Notes under the pieces: model-generated | What the model saw: only the letters and a program-made list of their open reading frames with translations | Told to the model about the DNA's origin: nothing | Database searches by the model: none | Part shown: piece by piece, positions 33,770 to 42,846 of the stretch | Numbering within the stretch: the first letter of the stretch is position 1 | Layout: each line of letters starts with the position of its first letter | NCBI GenBank assembly: GCA_015065215.1 | Contig: SVQT01000005.1 | Location: 1 to 63,913 of the forward strand | Length of the DNA: 63,913 bases | Reading direction: 5' to 3' | Source of the DNA: Oscillospiraceae bacterium | GTDB taxonomy: Bacteria > Bacillota > Clostridia > Oscillospirales > CAG-272 | Made by a program: the position numbers and the translations under genes

Positions 33770-34342
33770 TTAGCGCTTTGCCTCATACCCGCAAAGGAAA
33801 GCTTTTTTGTTGATTTCAATGGTTTTGGCGGGAACAGTGGTTTCTACCGTTTTCAGCCAGGTATCAAGGTCAAAGCCGATATAGCTTGCGGCATATCCCA
33901 GTACTACCGAGTTGAGCACCTTGCTGTTGCCCAGCTCTAAGGCGATCTTTTGACCGTCAATGGCACAGACCTGGTGGCGCTCGGAAAGTGTTTCCAAAAT
34001 GTCAGCGGGGTATTCCTTGGCGCCGATCACCACTGTCATCGGGTCAATACGGCAGTCGTTGACCACCAACACGCCGTCTTTTTTTAGAAAATGCGCGTAG
34101 CGGAGTGCCTCCAGGCGTTCAAAGGCGATGATCACGTCTGCCTGGCCCTCTTCCACGACCGGTTCGCTGACCTTTTCACCAAAGCGGACAAAGGTTACCA
34201 CGCTACCGCCGCGCTGTGCCATACCGTGTACCTCAGAAATCTTGACGTCAAGGCCCATCGAAAGGGCTGTTTTACCGATAATTCTACTGGTCAGCAGGGT
34301 ACCCTGGCCGCCCACACCTACGATCATAATATTTTTTGTCAT
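33770..34342 (-). CDS. iorB: Indolepyruvate:ferredoxin oxidoreductase beta subunit
   Basis: A 190-aa gamma-type pyruvate oxidoreductase domain: IMIVGVGGQGTLLTSRIIGK at the N-terminus, SEVHGMAQRGGSVVTFVRFG, and VLGYAASYIGF. Size and motifs match IorB. It lies three bases downstream of iorA and 12 before the ligase gene. Together the subunits oxidatively decarboxylate arylpyruvates (from Trp, Phe, Tyr) to aryl-acetyl-CoA and reduce ferredoxin. Confidence 0.93.
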   Translation of the reverse strand: MTKNIMIVGVGGQGTLLTSRIIGKTALSMGLDVKISEVHGMAQRGGSVVTFVRFGEKVSEPVVEEGQADVIIAFERLEALRYAHFLKKDGVLVVNDCRIDPMTVVIGAKEYPADILETLSERHQVCAIDGQKIALELGNSKVLNSVVLGYAASYIGFDLDTWLKTVETTVPAKTIEINKKAFLCGYEAKR

Positions 34343-34345
34343 GAC

Positions 34346-36085
34346 TTATCTCTCCACTACCTTAATGGCATTGAATTTGCAGTAGTTCTGGCAAAGACCG
34401 CAGCCGTTACACATGGTCGCGTCAATCCTTACCTTGCCGTCCTCACCCTTGGTCATAGCAGGGCATCCGATCCTCATGCAGGCACCGCATTTGCGGCACA
34501 GCTCGGCATCCACCACACACTTGTTCGGGAACTTTTGACCTTTCAGCAGTACGCAGGGGGATTTGGTGATGATTACGGTGAGGGTATCACTTGCCACACT
34601 CTCGCGGATCACCTGCTCCAAGCCCTTCACGTCAAAGGCGTTGATCTCGATCACGTTCGGCACGCCGACCGAGCGGCAGAGCGCGGCCAGATCAATGGCG
34701 TAGGTCTCCTCGCCCTTCAGGGTCTTACCGGTGGCGGCGTGATCCTGATGCCCGGTCATACCGGTGGTGCGGTTGTCCAGAATCATTACGGTGCCGGTGG
34801 ATTTGTTGTAGACCATATTGATCAGCGAGTTGATGCCGGTATGTAGGAAGGTGGAGTCACCGATCACGGCGACCCAGTTCTTGATATAATCCTTGCCCTT
34901 GGCCTTTTCCATGCCGTGCAGAGCGGAAATGCTGGCACCCATGCAGATGGTGGTATCAATGACGCCGAGGGGGGCGACAGCGCCAAGGGTATAGCAGCCA
35001 ATGTCGCCGGAGGCGTGGATTTTCAGTTTATTCAGTACCGAGAAGATGCTTCTGTGGGGGCAACCGGGGCAAAGGATAGGCGGGCGGTTGGGCGCTTCCT
35101 GTTTTTCAAACACGGCATCATCCTTGCCAAACAGCACACGGCGCAGCAGATTGGCGCTGTATTCGCCCTGACGGGTGAAGCACTCCTTGCCCTTGACATC
35201 AAGTCCCCAGGCGCGGATCTGCTCTTCGATGACCGGCTCCAGCTCCTCAAAAACGTAGACGGTTTCTACTTCCTTTACAAAATTTTCAATCATCTCACGG
35301 GAAAGGGGATTTACCAAGCCCAATTTTAATACGCTGGCATCAGGGCAAACCTCTTTTACGTACTGATAAGCGATACCGCAAGTGATAAAGCCGATCTTTT
35401 TGTCCCCCATTTCCACGCGGTTGACGGGGAAGGTAGCGGCGTCGGCTGCCATCCGTTTTTCTCTGTCCTCGACCACCAGATGTCTGCCGATGGCGGAGGC
35501 GGGCATCATCACGTATTTGGGAACGGTGCGCTCATAGGGCTTATCGGCTACCTCCACACGGTCGCACAGCTCGACGGTGCTTTGCGAGTGCGCCAGCTTG
35601 GTGGTGGTACGCAGGATGACGGGGGTGTCATATTTTTCGCTGAGCTCATAAGCGTATTTCATAAAGTCCTTGGCCTCTTGGCTGTCGGAGGGCTCCAGCA
35701 CTGGAACGTGAGCGGAGCGGCCGATCATGCGGGTGTCCTGCTCGTTTTGCGAGCTGGCAAGGCCGGGGTCGTCGGCGACCACCAGAACAGAACCGCCGTT
35801 TACACCGGTGTAAGCAAAGGTGTAAAGAGGATCGCTTGCCACGTTCAATCCCACGTGCTTCATGCACGCCATACTACGCACACCGGAAATCGAGGCGCCG
35901 ATGGCAACCTCAGCGGCAACCTTTTCGTTGGGTGCCCATTCGGTGTAGATTTCGTCGTATTTTGCCAGATATTCGCTGATTTCGGTGCTCGGCGTTCCGG
36001 GATAAGCACTGGAAAGCTTTACGCCTGCCTCAAAGGCGCCTCTCGCGATCGCCTCGTTACCGAGCATGATTGTTTTGTTTGCCAT
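34346..36085 (-). CDS. iorA: Indolepyruvate:ferredoxin oxidoreductase alpha subunit
   Basis: A 579-aa protein: N-terminal pyrimidine-binding domain (MLGNEAIARGAFEAGVKLSSAYPGTPSTEI), a thiamine diphosphate domain with GDSTFLHTGINSLINMVYN, and a C-terminal double [4Fe-4S] ferredoxin domain (CRKCGACMRIGCP; CNGCGLCQNYCKFNAI). CPGCPHRS marks the IorA group. The enzyme makes aryl-acetyl-CoA from arylpyruvate. AGAGGAG precedes the ATG, five bases after the upstream ligase. Confidence 0.95.
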   Translation of the reverse strand: MANKTIMLGNEAIARGAFEAGVKLSSAYPGTPSTEISEYLAKYDEIYTEWAPNEKVAAEVAIGASISGVRSMACMKHVGLNVASDPLYTFAYTGVNGGSVLVVADDPGLASSQNEQDTRMIGRSAHVPVLEPSDSQEAKDFMKYAYELSEKYDTPVILRTTTKLAHSQSTVELCDRVEVADKPYERTVPKYVMMPASAIGRHLVVEDREKRMAADAATFPVNRVEMGDKKIGFITCGIAYQYVKEVCPDASVLKLGLVNPLSREMIENFVKEVETVYVFEELEPVIEEQIRAWGLDVKGKECFTRQGEYSANLLRRVLFGKDDAVFEKQEAPNRPPILCPGCPHRSIFSVLNKLKIHASGDIGCYTLGAVAPLGVIDTTICMGASISALHGMEKAKGKDYIKNWVAVIGDSTFLHTGINSLINMVYNKSTGTVMILDNRTTGMTGHQDHAATGKTLKGEETYAIDLAALCRSVGVPNVIEINAFDVKGLEQVIRESVASDTLTVIITKSPCVLLKGQKFPNKCVVDAELCRKCGACMRIGCPAMTKGEDGKVRIDATMCNGCGLCQNYCKFNAIKVVER

Positions 36086-36089
36086 GATT

Positions 36090-37388
36090 TTATACTCCTC
36101 TTAAGTCCTTTACTCGTTTTGCTTTGCCTTCAAAGCGTTGCAACGTGTTGGGAGATTCCAGCATGATCTTGGCATCCAGTCCCAGCACGATCTTGATCTT
36201 TTCCCGAACAGCGCGGGTGATTCGCTCCAGCTCAGAGAAGGAATCGGTGCTTTGCGCCAACTCGACCTTAATGGTCAGTTTATCCAGATAGCCCTCGCGC
36301 TCCAGAATGATTTCATAGTGGGGGCCCAGCTCCGCAAAGGAGAGAACGACTTCCTCGATCTGGCTGGGGAAGACGTTGACCCCGCGGATTTTGAGCATGT
36401 CGTCGCTTCTGCCGGAGAGGTTCTCCATGCGGCAGAAGGTGCGGCCGCACTTGCAGGGCTCATAGTACAGGCGGGTAATATCTTTGGTTCTGTAGCGAAT
36501 GAGCGGGAGTCCCTCTTTTTTGATACAGGTAATGACCAGCTCTCCCTTCTCGCCCGCGGGCAATACCTCGCCGGTGATGGGATCAATAATTTCCGGGATG
36601 AAATAGTCCTCATTGATATGCATGCCGCAATGCTCCAAACACTCACCGGAAACGCCGGGGCCCATCAGCTCACTCATACCGTAGTTGGAGGTGATCAAAA
36701 TGTCCTTTCCCCAAAACTTATGCATTTCCTCACGCATGGCATCCGTCAAAAGCTCGCTGCCAACAAGGGCGATCTTTACCTTCAGATCCTTGACCGGATC
36801 CAGCCCCATCTCTCTTGCCACTTCAGCAAGGCGCAGAGCGTAAGAGGGGGTCGCTACCAGCAAAGAGGTCTCAAAATCCTGCATGTACATGATCTGCTTT
36901 TGCGAATTGCCGGTGGAGGAGGGCACAATGGCGGCGCCGATCTTTTCCAAGCCGTAGTGCAGACCAAGGGCACCGGTAAACATGCCGTAGCCAAAGCAGA
37001 TCTGCGCCGTGTCCTTCGCGCTGGCACCGCCCATGCAGGCAATGCGAGAGACACATTCGGTCCAGGTTTCAAGATCGCCTTGGGTATAACCTACTACGGT
37101 GGGCTTGCCGGTGGTGCCGCTGGAGGCGTGAATGCGCACCAGGCTGTCACGGTCAACGGCAAAGAGCCCAAAGGGATAATTGTCACGCATGTCTTGTTTT
37201 GTAACAAAGGGGAGCTTGGCGAGGTCCGCGAGGCACTTGATGTCCTCCGGCTTCACGCCCGCTTCGTCCATTTTCTTTCGGTAAGGGGCAACATGCTCAT
37301 ACACGCGATGTACGGTTTCCTGCAATCGCTCTAATTGTAATTTCTCAATTTGCTCTCTGGGGAGCGTTTCTTCTTTTGACCAGATCAT
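36090..37388 (-). CDS. Phenylacetate-CoA ligase family protein (PaaK-type), second paralogue
   Basis: A 432-aa protein from the ATG at 37388 (GAAAGGTG upstream). It keeps the same motifs as its paralogue at 32459: ASSGTTGKPTVVGYT, YGMFTGALGLHYG, YGMSELMGPGVSGE, YRTKDITR and GVNVFPSQIEEV. The two proteins are similar along their whole length but clearly diverged, so this is an old duplication. Two ligases may serve different aryl acids (for example phenylacetate and indoleacetate) or opposite directions. Confidence 0.9.
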   Translation of the reverse strand: MIWSKEETLPREQIEKLQLERLQETVHRVYEHVAPYRKKMDEAGVKPEDIKCLADLAKLPFVTKQDMRDNYPFGLFAVDRDSLVRIHASSGTTGKPTVVGYTQGDLETWTECVSRIACMGGASAKDTAQICFGYGMFTGALGLHYGLEKIGAAIVPSSTGNSQKQIMYMQDFETSLLVATPSYALRLAEVAREMGLDPVKDLKVKIALVGSELLTDAMREEMHKFWGKDILITSNYGMSELMGPGVSGECLEHCGMHINEDYFIPEIIDPITGEVLPAGEKGELVITCIKKEGLPLIRYRTKDITRLYYEPCKCGRTFCRMENLSGRSDDMLKIRGVNVFPSQIEEVVLSFAELGPHYEIILEREGYLDKLTIKVELAQSTDSFSELERITRAVREKIKIVLGLDAKIMLESPNTLQRFEGKAKRVKDLRGV

Positions 37389-37405
37389 GGGGAACACCTT
37401 TCACT

Positions 37406-38947
37406 TTATTTGATTTCATCTTCAATCGGTTTGTCAAATGCTTCATAAAGAACGGCATCGTCCGGCCTTTTGGTGCAAAGGCTGACGATAACGGTGATAG
37501 CCAGCGAGAAAAGCATACAGATCGCGCCGATCATGGGGGAGGTGGCGACGCCGGATTTCAGTGCCGCGCCCAAGGTGCAGTGCCAACCGTTCTTATCAAA
37601 GCCGAAAATAAAGATCAATGCCACGGTCAGCACAAGCGAGCTGATGATAGAAGTCCATACGGCAGGCTTGGTCACCCGTTTCCATACCACACCCAATACA
37701 TAGGGGCCGATGAAGCAGCCGGCAAGTGTGCCCCAACTGATGCCCATCATATAGGCAATGGCGGCAATGCCGAACTTTTCGTTCAGAATGGCAAGAACCA
37801 CCGAGATCACTACGAAGGCAAGGCAAAGCACACGCATGACGATATTGACGCGCTTGTCGTCAGCCTTTTCGTTGATCTTGCCCTTATAGAGGTTTACCGC
37901 GATGACCGATGCGCTTGCCAGCGACACAGAGGAGAGGGTAGACATACTGGCGGAGAGGATTAGCACCGCGATGACACCGGTCAGACCAACCGGAATGGCA
38001 AGATTGAGCATGGTAGGGATTACGTTGGCATCTGCCACACCCTGCGTTTCAGGGAAGAAGTGGCTGAGAGCACCGGTGAAATAGGCGACAAAGCCGATGA
38101 TCAAGGCAAAGGCGGTGCTGACGACAACGCCCTGATGAATGGCTTTTTTGTCGCGGATGGCGTAATATTTGTGGATGGTTTGGGGGAGTGCCCACACGCC
38201 CAGCGAGGTCAGCAGGATGAGCGAGATCAGCGACATCGTACTGCCGTACAGTCCCTTGCTCTCGGCGCCAAAGGTCACCCAAGCAAGATTGGGGTCGGTA
38301 GCGATCTTGGAAATATCCCAGTTGATGTTGTCATGATTCATAAAGCAGAGAATCATGCAAACCACGCCGATGATCATAATGATGCCCTGGATGAAGTCGG
38401 AGAGCGCGGTGGCAAAGTAGCCGCCGAAGAAGAGGTAAACAGCGGTCAGCGCGGCAAGGGCGATCATGACCACCCAGCCGGGGATGCCAAATACGATCTC
38501 AAACAGACTGCTCAGGCCGTTATAAACCGATGCGGAGTAGGGAATAAGAAATATAAAGATGATCACCGCGCAGACCAGTTTGAGATTTTTGCTGCCATAG
38601 CGCTTTTCAAAAAAGTCGGGCATGGTTTTGGAGCCAAGGCGCCGGGTCATGTTCTTGGTGCGCTTTGCCAGCACCAGCCAGGCGATCAGAGTGCCGATGA
38701 TGGCGTTGCCGATGCCGATCCAAACCGAGGCGAGACCGAAGGAGCGACCGAACTGCCCCGCGTACCCGATAAAGATAACGGCGGAAAAATAGGTGGTGCC
38801 GTAAGCAAAAGCGGTCATCCATCCGTTCAGCCCCTTTTTGCCGGCCAACAAAAAGTCATTGACAGAGCCGGAGCGGTTTTTGGTATAGATTGCAACCCCT
38901 ATCATGGAAAGGGCATATAAAATCAAAATCAAACAGTCCCAAAACAT
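37406..38947 (-). CDS. Sodium:solute symporter (SSS family)
   Basis: A 513-aa protein from the ATG at 38947 (AGGAG eight bases upstream); the track start lacks a ribosome site. About 13 hydrophobic segments and the SSS signatures FLLAGKKGLNGWMTAFAYGTTYFSA, GGYFATALSDFIQG and SASMSTLSSVSLASASV (sodium site serines) are present. Substrates in the family include sugars, proline, pantothenate and acetate. As the first gene of this operon it probably imports an aromatic amino acid or aryl acid with sodium. Confidence 0.9.
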   Translation of the reverse strand: MFWDCLILILYALSMIGVAIYTKNRSGSVNDFLLAGKKGLNGWMTAFAYGTTYFSAVIFIGYAGQFGRSFGLASVWIGIGNAIIGTLIAWLVLAKRTKNMTRRLGSKTMPDFFEKRYGSKNLKLVCAVIIFIFLIPYSASVYNGLSSLFEIVFGIPGWVVMIALAALTAVYLFFGGYFATALSDFIQGIIMIIGVVCMILCFMNHDNINWDISKIATDPNLAWVTFGAESKGLYGSTMSLISLILLTSLGVWALPQTIHKYYAIRDKKAIHQGVVVSTAFALIIGFVAYFTGALSHFFPETQGVADANVIPTMLNLAIPVGLTGVIAVLILSASMSTLSSVSLASASVIAVNLYKGKINEKADDKRVNIVMRVLCLAFVVISVVLAILNEKFGIAAIAYMMGISWGTLAGCFIGPYVLGVVWKRVTKPAVWTSIISSLVLTVALIFIFGFDKNGWHCTLGAALKSGVATSPMIGAICMLFSLAITVIVSLCTKRPDDAVLYEAFDKPIEDEIK

Positions 38948-39014
38948 AAGTAAAACTCCTGATGCGCAATAAGAATATATTTCCATAGACTAATATGAAA
39001 ACAAAGCATGTAAA

Positions 39015-39043
39015 ATTATAGCATGTTTTGCGCTTATTGTCAA
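39015..39043 (-). promoter_or_regulatory. Consensus sigma-A promoter of the aromatic operon
   Basis: On the minus strand TTGACA (39038-39043), 17 bases, TATAAT (39015-39020): both hexamers are perfect. It should drive the eight genes from the symporter to the aminotransferase, about 9 kb. Confidence 0.88.
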
Positions 39044-39288
39044 TATGACTTCTATCTTTTTCTCTATCATTTCGACTTCGCAAAACCGAGCATTTTTCGG
39101 TGTGAGACAAAAAGCGGAGTAGCCGCAAAACAATTGTAAAGAATGACAGCCTCCTTCCGGTTGTCAATATTGTTATGTTTGAACAATGTAAGGGCTTTTT
39201 TGAGGGAGGTGTGGTGATGTATGCACAAAAACAGCAGTCGAAAAGAGGGGGATTTTGCGTTTTAAATACCATTTGTCCATTTTCACTA
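39044..39288. other. Intergenic between divergent operons
   Basis: No supported ORF. The AT-rich sequence carries loose inverted repeats such as TTGTCAATATTG and TTGAACAATG, but no clear riboswitch or terminator. It separates the aromatic operon promoter from the rml promoter. Confidence 0.5.
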
Positions 39289-39317
39289 TTGCTTTTTTGC
39301 TTGAGCCGTGGTATAAT
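39289..39317 (+). promoter_or_regulatory. Sigma-A promoter of the surface polysaccharide locus
   Basis: TTGCTT (39289-39294), 17 bases, TATAAT (39312-39317), followed by a leader of roughly 85-90 bases before rmlA. Confidence 0.75.
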
Positions 39318-39410
39318 AAAAGCATAATGGGTTATTTGTGCGCTGTCACTGCGTATCCGCGCGGAAGATCTGCGCATGTGAGCAACGAAATTTATTCAGG
39401 AGGCATTTTT

Positions 39411-40310
39411 ATGAAAGGTATTATCCTTGCAGGCGGCTCCGGGACACGTCTGTATCCCTTGACCCGTGTGACCAGTAAGCAGCTACTGCCTGTTTATGAC
39501 AAGCCCATGATCTATTACCCTCTTTCGGTTTTGATGCATGCGGGCATTCGTGACATTCTGATTATTTCCACCCCCGACGATGTCCCGAGATTTGAAAATC
39601 TGTTCAGGGACGGTAGCGACTTCGGTATTCGCTTGCAGTACGCCGTGCAGGAAAAGCCGGAGGGGCTTGCTCAGGCTTTTTTGATCGGCGAGGAGTTCAT
39701 CGGCGATGATTGTGTCGCTATGGTTTTGGGTGATAATATTTTCGCGGGCTACGGTCTGCGCAACCGTGTGCGTAAGGCGGTACAGATGGCCAAGAGTGGT
39801 GAGTCTACCGTTTTTGGTTATTATGTGGATGATCCTCATCGTTTTGGTATCGTGGAATTTGACGCGGAGGGCAGGGCAGTCTCGATCGAGGAAAAGCCGG
39901 AGGCTCCCAAGAGCAACTATTGTGTGACCGGCCTGTACTTCTATAGCAACGATGTGGTGCGGTACGCCAAGGAGATCAAGCCCTCTCCCAGAGGAGAGCT
40001 GGAGATTACCGACATCAATCAGCGCTATCTCGCCGAGGGCAGATTGCAGGTGGAAGTGCTGGGCCCCGGGTTTACCTGGCTGGACACCGGTACGCACGAG
40101 AGCTTGGCAGAGGCCACCGATTTTATTAAAAACGTAGAGACTCACCAGCACCGTAAGATCGCGTGCTTGGAGGAGATCGCATATACCAGCGGTTGGATTT
40201 CAAAGGAGCAGGCGTTGGAGCTGTGCGATAAACTTAACAATCAATACGGTGAATACGTGAGAAACGTTGTCAACGGAAAATTTGTTGACGGCACCTATAA
40301 GACGGAGTAA
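39411..40310 (+). CDS. rmlA: Glucose-1-phosphate thymidylyltransferase
   Basis: A 299-aa protein from the ATG at 39411 (AGGAGG upstream); the 351-aa track version includes leader sequence. [16 protein letters not shown] is the nucleotidyltransferase motif, with [17 protein letters not shown] and LGDNIF following as in RmlA. It makes dTDP-glucose from dTTP and glucose-1-phosphate, step one of dTDP-L-rhamnose synthesis. It is first in the order rmlA-B-D-C. Confidence 0.95.
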   Translation: MKGIILAGGSGTRLYPLTRVTSKQLLPVYDKPMIYYPLSVLMHAGIRDILIISTPDDVPRFENLFRDGSDFGIRLQYAVQEKPEGLAQAFLIGEEFIGDDCVAMVLGDNIFAGYGLRNRVRKAVQMAKSGESTVFGYYVDDPHRFGIVEFDAEGRAVSIEEKPEAPKSNYCVTGLYFYSNDVVRYAKEIKPSPRGELEITDINQRYLAEGRLQVEVLGPGFTWLDTGTHESLAEATDFIKNVETHQHRKIACLEEIAYTSGWISKEQALELCDKLNNQYGEYVRNVVNGKFVDGTYKTE

Positions 40311-40323
40311 GGAGCGATTTGCT

Positions 40324-41346
40324 ATGACGATCATTGTAACCGGCGGCGCCGGCTTTATCGGGGGAAATTTTGTTCACTATATGTTGAAAAAGTATCCGGA
40401 GGATCGGATTGTTTGTCTTGACAAGCTGACCTATGCCGGTAATATGTCTACACTCGCGTCCGTCATGGATGACCCAGGGTTTCGCTTTTGCAAGACTGAT
40501 ATTTGCGACCGTGAGGCGGTGTATGCAATTTTCGAAGAGGAAAAGCCGGACGTGGTGATCAATTTTGCCGCAGAAAGTCACGTGGATAGAAGCATCGAAA
40601 ATCCCGAGGTCTTTTTGCAGACCAACATTCTTGGTACCCAGGTGCTGATGGACGCTTGCCGGAAATACGGTATTAAGCGTTATCATCAGGTTTCTACCGA
40701 TGAGGTCTACGGCGATCTTCCCTTGGACAGACCTGATCTGTTCTTTACCGAGGAAACACCCATTCACACCAGCTCACCCTATTCCAGTTCTAAGGCGGGT
40801 GCTGATCTGCTGGTGTTGGCCTACCATAGAACCTATGGATTGCCGGTTACCATCAGCCGTTGCTCCAATAATTACGGCCCCTATCATTTTCCTGAAAAGC
40901 TGATTCCGTTGATGATCGCTAACGCACTCAACGATAAGGCGTTGCCCGTTTACGGCGAGGGGCTTAACGTGCGCGACTGGCTCTATGTAGAGGATCATTG
41001 TAAGGCCATTGATCTGATCGTTCGCAAGGGACGTGTGGGTGAGGTCTACAATGTGGGCGGTCATAATGAAAAGCGCAATATTGACATTGTCAAGATTATT
41101 TTGCGGGAGCTGGGCAAGCCCGAGAGCCTGATCACCTATGTGGCCGATCGCAAGGGCCATGACATGCGTTACGCTATTGATCCCACCAAGATTCACAGCG
41201 AGCTTGGCTGGCTTCCTGAAACAAAGTTCGAGGACGGTATCAAAAAAACCATCCAATGGTATTTGGATAACAGAAAATGGTGGGAGGATATTATCTCGGG
41301 CGAGTATCAGAGCTATTACGACAAAATGTACGGAGATCGCAAATGA
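40324..41346 (+). CDS. rmlB: dTDP-glucose 4,6-dehydratase
   Basis: A 340-aa extended SDR from the ATG at 40324. VTGGAGFIGGNFVHYML (NAD), NFAAESHVDRSIENP, STDEVYGDLP, YSSSKAGAD (Tyr/Lys) and RCSNNYGPYHFPEKLIP are the diagnostic RmlB motifs. It makes dTDP-4-keto-6-deoxyglucose. Its stop overlaps the rmlD start (ATGA). Confidence 0.96.
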   Translation: MTIIVTGGAGFIGGNFVHYMLKKYPEDRIVCLDKLTYAGNMSTLASVMDDPGFRFCKTDICDREAVYAIFEEEKPDVVINFAAESHVDRSIENPEVFLQTNILGTQVLMDACRKYGIKRYHQVSTDEVYGDLPLDRPDLFFTEETPIHTSSPYSSSKAGADLLVLAYHRTYGLPVTISRCSNNYGPYHFPEKLIPLMIANALNDKALPVYGEGLNVRDWLYVEDHCKAIDLIVRKGRVGEVYNVGGHNEKRNIDIVKIILRELGKPESLITYVADRKGHDMRYAIDPTKIHSELGWLPETKFEDGIKKTIQWYLDNRKWWEDIISGEYQSYYDKMYGDRK

Positions 41347-42236
41347 GAGTGTTTGTAACCGGCGTTGGCGGACAGCTTGGCCACGATGTTATCAACGAGC
41401 TGCAACAACGGGGCATTGAAGCGATTGGTAGCGATATTTCTGCCGATAACCCCATGAACGGTATGAGATATTTGCCGCTGGACATTACCGATCGTGCGGC
41501 CGTTGTGCGCACGCTGAACGAAGTTAAACCCGATGCCGTGATCCATTGCGCCGCCTGGACGGCAGTGGATCTTGCCGAGGATGAGGATAAGAAAGCGTTG
41601 GTGCGCGCCGTTAACGCAGACGGTACCCGTCATATTGCCGAGGCTTGCAGGGATTTGGATTGCAAGATGGTCTACATCAGCACCGACTATGTCTTTGATG
41701 GTCGGGGCGAAACCCCATGGGATCCCGATTGCAAGGATTATGCGCCCTTGAGTGTGTATGGCCAGACCAAGTTGGAGGGGGAGCTTGCTGTTTCCTCTCT
41801 GTTGGAAAAATATTTTATTGTTCGCATTGCTTGGGTTTTTGGTGTCAATGGTAAGAACTTTATCAAAACCATGCTGAACGTGGGAAAAAAATATGATACC
41901 GTTCGTGTGGTTTGCGATCAGGTAGGAACCCCTACCTATACCTTGGATCTTGCTGTTTTGCTGGCAGATATGATCGAAACCGAGCGGTACGGCTATTATC
42001 ATGCCACGAATGAGGGCGGCTTTATCAGCTGGTATGATTTTACCTGCGAAATTTTCCGTCAGGCGGGCTATACCACCAAGGTGGTGCCGGTCACTACGGC
42101 GGAATACGGCCTTTCCAAGGCCGCCAGACCCTTTAATAGCCGTCTGGATAAATCAAAGCTGATCAGGGAAGGTTTTACGCCTCTGCCCACTTGGCAGGAT
42201 GCGCTTTCCCGCTATCTCAAGGAAATGAAGGAGTGA
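41343..42236 (+). CDS. rmlD: dTDP-4-dehydrorhamnose reductase
   Basis: A 297-aa protein from the ATG at 41343, overlapping rmlB by four bases. MRVFVTGVGGQLGHDV (NADPH), HCAAWTAVDLAEDE, ISTDYVFDG, and YGQTKLEGE (Tyr/Lys) are typical of RmlD. It catalyses the final reduction to dTDP-L-rhamnose. It precedes rmlC by four bases, so the gene order differs from the pathway order, as is common in Firmicutes. Confidence 0.95.
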   Translation: MRVFVTGVGGQLGHDVINELQQRGIEAIGSDISADNPMNGMRYLPLDITDRAAVVRTLNEVKPDAVIHCAAWTAVDLAEDEDKKALVRAVNADGTRHIAEACRDLDCKMVYISTDYVFDGRGETPWDPDCKDYAPLSVYGQTKLEGELAVSSLLEKYFIVRIAWVFGVNGKNFIKTMLNVGKKYDTVRVVCDQVGTPTYTLDLAVLLADMIETERYGYYHATNEGGFISWYDFTCEIFRQAGYTTKVVPVTTAEYGLSKAARPFNSRLDKSKLIREGFTPLPTWQDALSRYLKEMKE

Positions 42237-42240
42237 GGTC

Positions 42241-42843
42241 ATGGGACAAATCAAGGTAACGCCGGCCCCTATTCGTGGGCTTTACATCATTGAGCCAACC
42301 GTTCACGGTGATAGCCGTGGCTATTTTATGGAGACTTACAGCCTGCGGGATATGACCGAGGCGGGACTTGATATGCATTTTGTGCAGGATAACCAGTCTA
42401 TGAGCGTGAAGGGCGTTTTGCGCGGCCTTCATTTTCAAAAGGAGTATCCGCAAGGGAAGCTTGTCCGTGTGATCAAGGGGCGCGTGTTTGACGTAGCGGT
42501 GGATCTGCGCCGTGATTCCGAGACTTATGGCAAATGGTACGGCGTGGAGTTGACCGAGGAAAACAAAAAGCAATTCTACATCTCCGAGGGTTTTGCCCAC
42601 GGCTTTTTGGTGCTCAGCGATACGGCGGAATTCTGCTACAAGGTCACCGATTTTTATCATCCGGGCGATGAGGGTGGCCTCGCGTGGAATGACCCCGCGA
42701 TCGGTATCGAATGGCCGGAGCTTGTAGGGAACTATAAGAATTCCGCGGATAGTGAGGGCTACGCTCTTGCTGACGGCACGCCTTTGAATTTGAGTGATAA
42801 GGACAAAAAGTGGTTTTGCTTGAAGGACACTTTTGCTTTTTGA
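42241..42843 (+). CDS. rmlC: dTDP-4-dehydrorhamnose 3,5-epimerase
   Basis: A 200-aa cupin epimerase: YFMETYSLRDM, FVQDNQSMS, VLRGLHFQKEYPQGKLVRV with the catalytic His, FAHGFLVLSD and YKVTDFYHP. Length is usual for the family. It completes the rhamnose set; the downstream glycosyltransferase starts three bases after its stop codon. Confidence 0.95.
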   Translation: MGQIKVTPAPIRGLYIIEPTVHGDSRGYFMETYSLRDMTEAGLDMHFVQDNQSMSVKGVLRGLHFQKEYPQGKLVRVIKGRVFDVAVDLRRDSETYGKWYGVELTEENKKQFYISEGFAHGFLVLSDTAEFCYKVTDFYHPGDEGGLAWNDPAIGIEWPELVGNYKNSADSEGYALADGTPLNLSDKDKKWFCLKDTFAF

Positions 42844-42846
42844 GAT

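Noticed and set aside
32486-33940. 484-aa plus-strand ORF antisense to PaaK and iorB
   Set aside because: Shadow ORF caused by codon bias; the minus-strand proteins carry diagnostic motifs.
36138-37334. 398-aa plus-strand ORF antisense to the second PaaK gene
   Set aside because: No ribosome site or domain; the minus-strand frame is a full-length PaaK.
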